Shown here one piece after another: positions 40,351 through 49,000 of a DNA stretch of 64,000 nucleotides; within the stretch, counting starts at the first letter, position 1, and each line of letters opens with the position of its first letter. A model generated the notes under the pieces. The model saw only the letters and a program-made list of their open reading frames with translations, was not told the origin of the DNA and did no database searches. The position numbers and the translations under genes are program-made. Source of the DNA: Tritrichomonas musculus (Eukaryota; Parabasalia; Tritrichomonadida; Tritrichomonadidae); the NCBI GenBank assembly GCA_039105265.1, contig JAPFFF010000005.1, positions 6,123,501 through 6,187,500 on the forward strand. Reading direction: 5' to 3'.

Positions 40351-40678
40351 TAATATCGCATCTGGCAATTTATAATTAAAAATGGTTCCTTATTTTGCGT
40401 CGATCACAAACAATCTGCTGGTGGAATCAGCAGCGGAACCAATCAATAATACATTTGCTCTGATGCGATACCAATTTAAAAACAAAAGGGCGCCTTTTTT
40501 CATATAATAGATAATTCACCTTTATAACCGTTTTATTTCAATCTCTCAAAAAGTTCATCTCAACGATAGAACTTTTTCTCTCAAAAAGTGGTAAAATTTT
40601 TACCTGGTCGGATCTTTCAAAAAGTTTCTTGTTGTAAAATATTTCGTGCCGATTTTAATAGACCCCGATTCCTATGCC
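40351..40678 (-). repeat. Right terminal inverted repeat, unique part (328 bp)
   Basis: Reverse complement of 30792-31119 with no difference found by eye, including the ACTTTTTGA cluster and the nested stem-loop (40354-40470). It is followed by an A run of 19. Confidence 0.93.
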
Positions 40679-42299
40679 AAAAAAAAAAAAAAAAAAACAA
40701 TCAAACTTTTTGAATTTCTTTTTTTTCGCATTAAAAATTTGAAAATATCAAACCAGGAAATTTTCTCATTTGATCTTACCCATTTTTTTTTTCAAATTTT
40801 ACCTATTTTCTATACCAGTATAAATAATGATAGATGTATTATTAATCATTTTTATTATTCTCCAAAGTTTGAAACCTCAAGAAAAAAAACGTCCACTTTT
40901 TCCATTTTTCAGATCTTCAACCATAATTTTTTCAAAAAGTTACATCCCAAAATTAAATATCTAAAGTTCGTCTTTCCCACTTAGAAATATATCATGTTTT
41001 CATGGTTATTTTCGAAATTTCAATTGTGTAGCATAATAAATGTATTCCACCTACCTATCAATTTGTTTGTTGAATCTAACATAGTAGTGTTGTGTTTTTA
41101 AATTAAATTTTATGAAGATTTTTTAATTTCACCTCTCCAAATTTTGCTTTCCAGACTCCAATGCTATGAAGATAGGATTAGTAATTATTTTCTGTATTTG
41201 ATATTTATTATTGTTTTTTTTTTTAAATTTTTGGAAAAAAACAAAATAATAAATTGAAATCTGAGATTTTAAAATTCTTCGGATCACATACAAGGAATAT
41301 TTTCAATGATGAATTGAATCAAAAATAGGTAACCAATTGATTTATTTTAAAGGGTTGCAAAAATGATCTGAATTCGTCTTAGCAATTCTAGTAAATTATA
41401 TATTTACTTTATAAAATAAATATATAATAAATCTATTTTTAATTTTATTCATGGGACATATCGCACATAAATAAGGATCTTATTCAAGAAAAAGAAAAAA
41501 ATAAAATTGAAAAATATTGAGATAATTCAATAAGATAGCTCAATATTATTGAGTCAATAATAATTCAAATTGAATGGTGATTTATTACACATTGCTTTCT
41601 TATTTTACGTTTGGTGGAAAAAAAAATCAAGAATTTTATTTTATTTAAATATTATACAATAGTAATTATATGTAAATATAGCTTCAACGATTTGATTAAG
41701 TACAGATGATTAAAATGAATGAATCATTATAAACCATGTTTGACAGTTGTCATACTAATAATGAACAATTTTTCTTTTCACATAACCGCAATTAAAAAAA
41801 AATTAAGAATTATTATGATTAAAAATTTTTTTTTTTTAAAGCTAATAATCACAGGCTTGCTAACTCTCAGGAATTGATATGAATTATCAAATATTTTTCT
41901 ATTATCAAGATGCGGTTTAAGGCAAAATATTGATAATTGATTTATCAAATATACATAATCAGATAAAGTATATGCTAAACCACATTTTCTCTTTTTTATG
42001 TGAAGATCTATACCATTTTTAAAAATAACCTTAAAAGAATACAGTTTTAATGTATTTCAATCTAGTAGCTTAATATTGATTAACTGAATGAAAAAAAAAA
42101 AGCACATGAGTAACTTCAGCGGTTTTGTAAACTACTTCCATTTCACTTAATTTTCAATAATTTATTCCAAATTTTTGGCCGACAGCTTTTTAATCATCAA
42201 ATACCATATATATACAAACTGAAACTATTTTTCTGAGTATGTTTAGTCATACATGAAACTTTTTGATATGAATTTTTGAGTCCTCTAAGTTATAGCCTT

Positions 42300-42790
42300 G
42301 ATTGTTGGTAGTAATGCTTCTTCTTATTTGTATACCTTCATCTTCTTTTCTTTGTGTTGGTACTGAGCTGTCAGGGGATTGCCGATTGGTTGGTTGTCGT
42401 TATCATATTCATTAATAATGATTGTTGTTTCTTGGTGCCTTTCTTCTTCTTCTTCTGCATGAATGCTTGTTTTTTTGAATTTTTTGCATCTGTCTGATCT
42501 TTTTTCGTTCATCTTGGCGCTTTTGGAAAGCTAGATAAACTTTCTTTTCTTCTGCGGTCATTTTTTTACTTCTTTTGAGGCACCTAATAAACTTACTATA
42601 GGTGGTATAAAAACGACAGGTCCTTGGGTTTTGGGCTTCTCTTGGTTGTTTTGGTCTTCTGGACTTGAATCATTGTTTTTAGCAATTTTACTTATAAGTG
42701 AATCTTCAGTGTCAGTGTTGGTGCTTTCAAACTCATTATATCCTGAAACATCTGAGTTGAAGGATGTGGCATGAGTAGATATGCTCTTAT
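42300..42790 (-). pseudogene. Remnant of an unrecognised acidic/basic protein gene
   Basis: The minus strand shows protein-like pieces in different frames. An acidic, Ser/Asn-rich piece (GYNEFESTNTDTEDSLISKI, then PVVFIPPIVSLLGASKEVKK) is followed in another frame by MTAEEKKVYLAFQKRQDERK and a Lys-rich stretch. Composition is more GC-rich than the surrounding spacer, which supports former coding. The family was not recognised. It could instead be a small gene with an intron, but no splice signals were identified. Confidence 0.4.
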
Positions 42791-42858
42791 TGTTGATAAT
42801 TGGTATCGAGAACGATCATCATATTAATAATTTTGTTATCAATATCAAAAAACGTACT

Positions 42859-42878
42859 GATAATTGATATCAATTATC
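42859..42878. promoter_or_regulatory. 20-bp perfect palindrome GATAATTGATATCAATTATC
   Basis: Perfectly self-complementary. A related half-site (GATAATTGGTATCGA) lies about 60 bases to the left near 42796, and GATAATTGATTTATC near 41932. It could be a dimeric factor site or a cruciform; its position is downstream of the BEACH gene's 3' end. Confidence 0.35.
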
Positions 42879-43021
42879 GAGATATAACAAGCATATCTTC
42901 AAGACCTTTGAATTTTAATGTTAATATTATTTATTCTTAACAATGAAATATGAAAAAACAAAAAATATAAACAACAACCAATTAGCAAAATTTATTTAAT
43001 ATTTACATATAATATTTTTTT

Positions 43022-46000
43022 TTAAAAGAAATCATGAGCTATTAAAAATATTTTCCCATTCGAAGAAACAGCAATGATTCTTGAATCATCATTACAATAA
43101 TATAAATTAATAACCTTGTCATGACACCTATACAACGGCTTTGAAAAATCTAATTCATAAATATCAGATATAAATAAAACTCCAGTTGAATCAGCCAAAA
43201 TGATGTGATCGAACGAAGATGAATCTGTAAAAGCCAACATGCAGGTTACCGAAAAATCAACTTTAGTTTTCGATATTAATTTTCCATTTACGTTGAATAT
43301 CAACAAGAAATTCGTCACAATTCCAGATTTAATCTCGAATGTGTGGACAACAATCAGGCCCCAGGAAGGAGATATAGAAATGAGGACGGGCTTGGCATCT
43401 TCACCCAAAGATACAATATTTTCGACTGCAAGTCTAGTTAAAGATGAAATAACGATGAAACCATCACTAGTACCATTAACAATTAAATTAAAAGTCTCAC
43501 TAATTGCGACACAAGGGAGCTTTGAACGATAGGAAGCGATTGATCCAATTTGCGAAATTGATTTTGATTGAAAGAAATTAGAAGATGAAATGCCAACTGA
43601 AAAATCCTCCTTTAATGCCATTTTTTCATCTAAAAAGTCAAGGTTTGTCAACGATACAGTTTTTTCAGAAATTGACGCATTTTTCAATTCGACTTTTTCA
43701 ATTGAATTTCTGAACTTGTATACGTTAACAACTGAATTTCTACAAGCAACTACAAAATAACCGCCACTTGCGTCAATTGACCTTGTTTCACTCAATGGAG
43801 TTGAAATTTCTGAAAAAGTGCCAGTTGCCGCATTGACAAACGAAATCTCACTGCTTCCAGATGCAGAGAAGACAACCGTTGAAGGCTCTATGAACGAGAA
43901 GATGAATTTCTGATCGAGCGTAGCTTGTGTGAACTTTTTCTTAATGTCCTTTGAAATCACAGTGACTTCAAAAAGTTGAGTAAATCTAGATTTGATGTCA
44001 AAAGTTGACTTCACTCGTGATAACCGACTTTTTTTGTCACTTTTTCTCTTTGTTTCTTTAGGCCTGTTTGTGATGCAGTATTTGTGGACTTTGTTCATTT
44101 GCGATGTCATCAAAATAACCGTCAGCTTGGTCAATTCTTTGGTGAAATAGGCAGCGGTTACATTTTGTATCTCGGTTTGATAGCTGAAGATCATCCAGTT
44201 TGGATTCAGGCGATGTGGCAGCTGACGCACTGGATGAGGAACGATAAACAATTGAGGGGGTATTTGGCTCATGTTTAAAAGAGACACTTTTATTGATTCA
44301 ATGCTGTTTTCATCGTCCGTTTTGACATTGTCGAGTGAAGTGATGTTCATGCTCTTCCACACATCCGAGTAGGACTCTGGACTGAACACGTTATGGTCTT
44401 CCGCTGAATGCTGCTTGACTCCCCAAATCAAGTCGATCCACTCGTTCAAGTGGTCCGATACGAAGTCGCTTTCGAGTGCCTTTCTCATCTTGTAAACGAA
44501 GTCAAAACAGGACGTGGACCAAGGTGGTAATAAAGTGTCACTTTTTCTATCGTCATCCAAATTTGAGAGGAATTCAGGGGCTGCATAGAATTCTGGAATC
44601 AATTCCCAGTTGTCGTTGATCTTTGTCATGATTTGCGTCCATATTTTCTGAACTGATTGGAACGTCGACAACGAGTAGTCGAATGATGTGTTGTATATCT
44701 TGTCGTGAAGTGATGTGAAGGGCTCAATGCGATTCAGATAGTCAATGACAAGGTTCGGGTAAAGAAAGCCAGACGAGTAGAAGTAGCTCTTGCCTTCAGC
44801 CTCTTTAATCTGCGCTGCTCTTTCCTCAATTTCAATTCGTTTTTGGTCGTTCAGGGCACCAACCGGTTTTGACAGGTCACGGAACACACGAGGGTCACTG
44901 AGGTCTAATTTTTCTGACACATAATCAGCAAGGACCCACGGAAAGACGGGATACTGTGACAGGTCATTGAACGACCTTCCGCTGATTAAATTCAAGTGCA
45001 ACAAGTAGTCGAAATTTGACATTTTTCGTGATGCCCACTTTTCTGTCAAATAGCCTATATTGAAAAAGTTCTCTTTATCGTCCAATTGAAAATGGCGGAC
45101 GTTTGGCAATGTCAGTTTTGACAACTTGTGCATGACCTGCGTGTTGGTTGCATTCAAAAAGTTGAGAAAATATGAGCGACCGTTTATTGTGAAAATTTCA
45201 ATGGCGGTTGGAAGGTGAATTCTTGTTCTCAAAAAGACGTCTTGTATGTCTGCCAGGAAGATGTTCTTCGTCTTTTCTTCGGCAACGAAACTGAGCAACT
45301 CTGGGTAAATGTAGAGCTTCCCTTTCAATGTTCCTGTCACTTTTATCACTTCACAATCATATAAACCTTTCAAATTTTTGAAGTTACTTTGGTCTATTTG
45401 CTTCTCCTCCTTGATTGATTCGCGAGCATTCAAATTTTCACTTTTTGAATGACCTCCTCTCAATTTGTTTTCATTGAGCCAATCACGCTTCAATTTGAAT
45501 GGAATTGTGAGATGACAGGCCGAAAAGTCCCTCCGCCACCTGACTGGCACCTCGTCAATTCCGTCAAACCAAGGCGCCCTCTCGTTCAACGCGAGCGAGC
45601 GCCAGAGACGGTACCACTTTTTGGCATTTTCTTTTCTCTTCAATTCTGCGTCCTTCAAGTGAGTCCTGACCAGGAAAGACGCCTTCAAAACGATCCTATC
45701 GTTGAGCATGGCGAGGATTGTTATTGACTTCTTCCAGCTAGTTTCGAAGAAAAGTGCCAACTGAATTGGCAATTTATTTTCATCAGAGACGATATCTTTT
45801 AATTCAATTTTTTTCAGTTTTTCAAGGGTCTGTGAAGCCAAATTGATTGATTGGCGGTTATCGTTTCTGACGTGATAGAATTCGTCACTTTTTGTCATTT
45901 TGACTGAGTACTCAATATATGAGATGTAGTGCTCAATTGAATTCACGTTTTCTCTCTCGTTGCTACCATCGTCGTTTTGGCGATTCTGCGCAAGTTGGAC

Positions 46001-49000
46001 AATGGGCCGAATGAACGAGATGTGGACCGGATTCTGGCGGACCATGAAGGCAGCGGCGACAAGAACCGGTCCTGTTACTGATTCATTTGAGAGGTCGTAA
46101 TTGTTATCGTTTGCGATCAACGATGACGCGTACTTAATGAAGACGTTGATGCAACTTTTTGCGAGCTCGATATCGACCCAATCTCCGCAATCATCGAATC
46201 TCAGACCAAATTGCAATTCAATTTGATTTCTTTGAATATTTTTATGAAAAGTTTCATAAATTTTTGAGACGTTTATTTTGCATCTTTTTGTTTTATTTGT
46301 CACTTTTTTGGATCGTGGCGAATTCGTACGTGAAGCCATCTCTGTGCTTAAACTAGTGAACGAAATACTCGTGTTCATGTTCGATAGAGGAAGCTGGCTT
46401 GGCTGATTATTATTATATAAAGTATTCAATTCTGAAGTTGACATTGATTTGCTTGTCAAATTCGTGCTCGTTGAGAAAGGAGACAAACAGAAGAGTTCTT
46501 GCAATGATTCGTTGTTTTCTGCTTCATTTCGAAAGAAAAGAAATCGTATTGTCAATTGAATGCAGCTTAAACAAAAGTTTTTCATGTCTTCAAAAGAAGC
46601 CGTTGATTTCAGAACTAAATCACAAAGCAACAACAAAGCTCTAGATTTCAAATCAGATGAAGAAACAGATAAAACTTGACCCACGAAATCAATCATCACA
46701 ATAATATTTATCCATTGTTCAAATCCACATTTGAACAAAAAAGATAAAATTTCATCAACTAAAGCATATTCATCGTTAAAGTCGTCATCATAAATCAAAT
46801 GATAACAAATGACGATTGGCCAAAAAGACCAAGAAAAATGATGGCAATACAATGAAGATGGCTGAATTGAATGAATAAATTTATTCAATCGTTCAATTCC
46901 CAAAATAAAAGCAAAATAAATGCAAATTGATAAAAGTTCATAAGAACCATCAATCATCAATGTTATGATGTGTTGAAGAAGGATTTCGCTGGCGACATCT
47001 GGCGATATTTGTCTTATTATAATGTCAACCATTTCAGCGAGATTTAAGTTATTTATAACTTTGTTGTTTATCATTAAAATCAATAAATCAATCGTGCTTG
47101 CAATGATTGATTCTTCTTCGTTGTTGAATAAATAAAAAATCAATGAAAGATCATTTTTAAAGACATTGTTATTCATCAAAACTAATGATTTCAATAGTGT
47201 TAATAAACAATCAAGTAAAACATCATCGTTTGAATTAACAATGAACGAAATTAACGCATTTAAATCATCATCATCGAAATAAAATTGTGCTACTTGATAT
47301 GAAATATCAATCAGACATTTCCGACATTTATCAACATTCAATTTATAGTCCTTGTCGTTTCGCGGATAATGTCTATATTGTGGTGGCACATTCCAGTAAT
47401 AAGAAACGAGGCCAATAATGACTTGTTTGAAAGAGATTCGTTCAATTTTATGCGAAAGTGCTGCAGGAAACAAAGATCGATTCCAATGCTTCAAGATCAT
47501 CAAATGATCATTCGCCGGCGATGCTTTCATTAACAAATCAAAGTTAAATAACATGTTATGAAAAATTTGCTGCTGAAGTGGAATGTAAGAACATGTTTGA
47601 TAAAGATTGAAGAACTTTGTGTATAATTTATAGGTGTAATGATATGAATTCGATGCCATGAATAAATGACAAATGATTTCAAATCCATTCGATTCAAACA
47701 TCGAATATTGTGCATCAATGGACGATGCAAGAACAGATCCTAAAACAAGTAAAGAAAGTTCTTCACATTGCGGCGAATATGATTCTCCATTAACATAATT
47801 CAAATCATGCTGCGAAAAAAGTGGAATTAAATTATCAACTTTTACTGAGCTTAACAAAACATTCGTGAAACTTGGATTTTGTTTCTTGATCACTTCAGAT
47901 GGAATGAAATTAAATGAGTTCATATCAACATGACCAAAATTTCTTGGATTCGAATCTGTTGATACAAAATCAAGCTTCAATTGGTTATTTAAATTAGTTG
48001 TTCTAATCATTATCAACAACTTGTTATCAATGCTTACATTGTCATCATCATCAGTTATGTTTATTTTTGTCATTGAAATTGGAATTTCTTTCAATTTCGG
48101 TCCAAGTTCATTTATGAAGTTTATTTCGGCAATTTCAAGCAATTGAAACAAACCGAAAGTGGCAAGAAGTGCAGGATTCTCTGAATCAGTTGAATCTTCA
48201 GTTGTTCCACCAATTGTGAATTTAATTTGACCATTATTCAAATTAATTTTCGGGTAATAAAGATCTTTCACGTTTTTTTGATTGATTGAAATAAAGACGT
48301 CATCTGTGACTTGTGATGTCTCGTCCTTCAAAAAGTTTATGTTGACATACGACCAAGAACGAAGTGGAATACATTTCTCAAAAATGCCAGTTGAGCTTGT
48401 TTTCTTCGTCTTGATCTGGAACATGAGATTATTACTCTTTAAAAACAAGGTTATTTTCTGATTAACGTTGTCAGAAATTGTCAGAATTTGAGGCATGTAC
48501 TGAGGTTCCAATGAATCAATGCAAATCCAGAAGACAAAAGAGAATCCTTTGCTTATCAATGACTGATCAAGTGAGAATTGAATCCTCGAGCCGTTTGATA
48601 AGAGCGGAAAAGAAGCGGATGGATTATTTCCTGTTTTGTTGATTATTTGCGAAATTGTGTTGATGAATTTCGGTTGGAGTAGTGAAATTGACTTCACTTT
48701 GTTCGACCAAACCGGCGTAAATAATGAGAAGCATTGATGAACAAATGAAACAGATGAAACAACAGAAACAATCGAGCACAAAAGTGACAATATTTTTTCA
48801 ATAATGTCATCGTCAAATTTCGATTTCGAATCGTATTTTTCTTTCATTGAAACGAGAACATCAACGAGATACGAGTCAACCTTCTCTTTGTGGCACAGAA
48901 TGCAATTCTCACGCGAGAATTCACACAACTTGTTCATGAAAGAAAGGCTTTCGATGTACTTCACCGAATTTTTCCTGAAAAATTTCAGGAAAAAAGGAAC

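Larger units (their letters stand above)
30792..40678. mobile_element. Foldback-type MULE DNA transposon, apparently complete, 9.9 kb
   Basis: The outermost bases GGCATAGGAATCGGGGTC are mirrored exactly at 40678 reading inwards. Each end has a 328-bp unique inverted repeat, identical on both sides by eye. Next comes a tandem array of 135-bp units (26 on the left, 25 on the right), oriented so the arms are inverted. The arms are 3,860 and 3,709 bp around a 2,318-bp centre with one transposase gene. Both flanks are A runs (11 left, 19 right), so a target-site duplication of 9-11 A would be invisible. MULEs usually duplicate 8-11 bp. Arms made of tandem repeats are typical of foldback elements such as Drosophila FB, whose NOF partner is also Mutator-related. 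Identical ends and an intact transposase suggest a recent insertion. Confidence 0.9.
40679..43021. other. Intergenic flank right of the transposon
   Basis: About 2.3 kb. It starts with the 19-A run that borders the transposon, then AT-rich sequence without clear genes to about 42290, then a decayed gene remnant (42300-42790) and a 20-bp palindrome at 42859. A 112-codon frame starting inside the transposon end (40646-40984) is a chance frame. Confidence 0.5.

Noticed and set aside
36955-40368. Long open frame across the right tandem array as a gene
   Set aside because: Same reasons as the left array; it is the inverted counterpart.
40646-40984. 112-codon frame at the right transposon edge
   Set aside because: It starts inside the terminal repeat, crosses the A run and has low-complexity Lys/Phe composition; chance frame.
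44084-46644. Several plus-strand frames opposite the first BEACH gene
   Set aside because: They lie in the GC-richer part of a well-supported minus-strand gene, where stops are rarer on the other strand.
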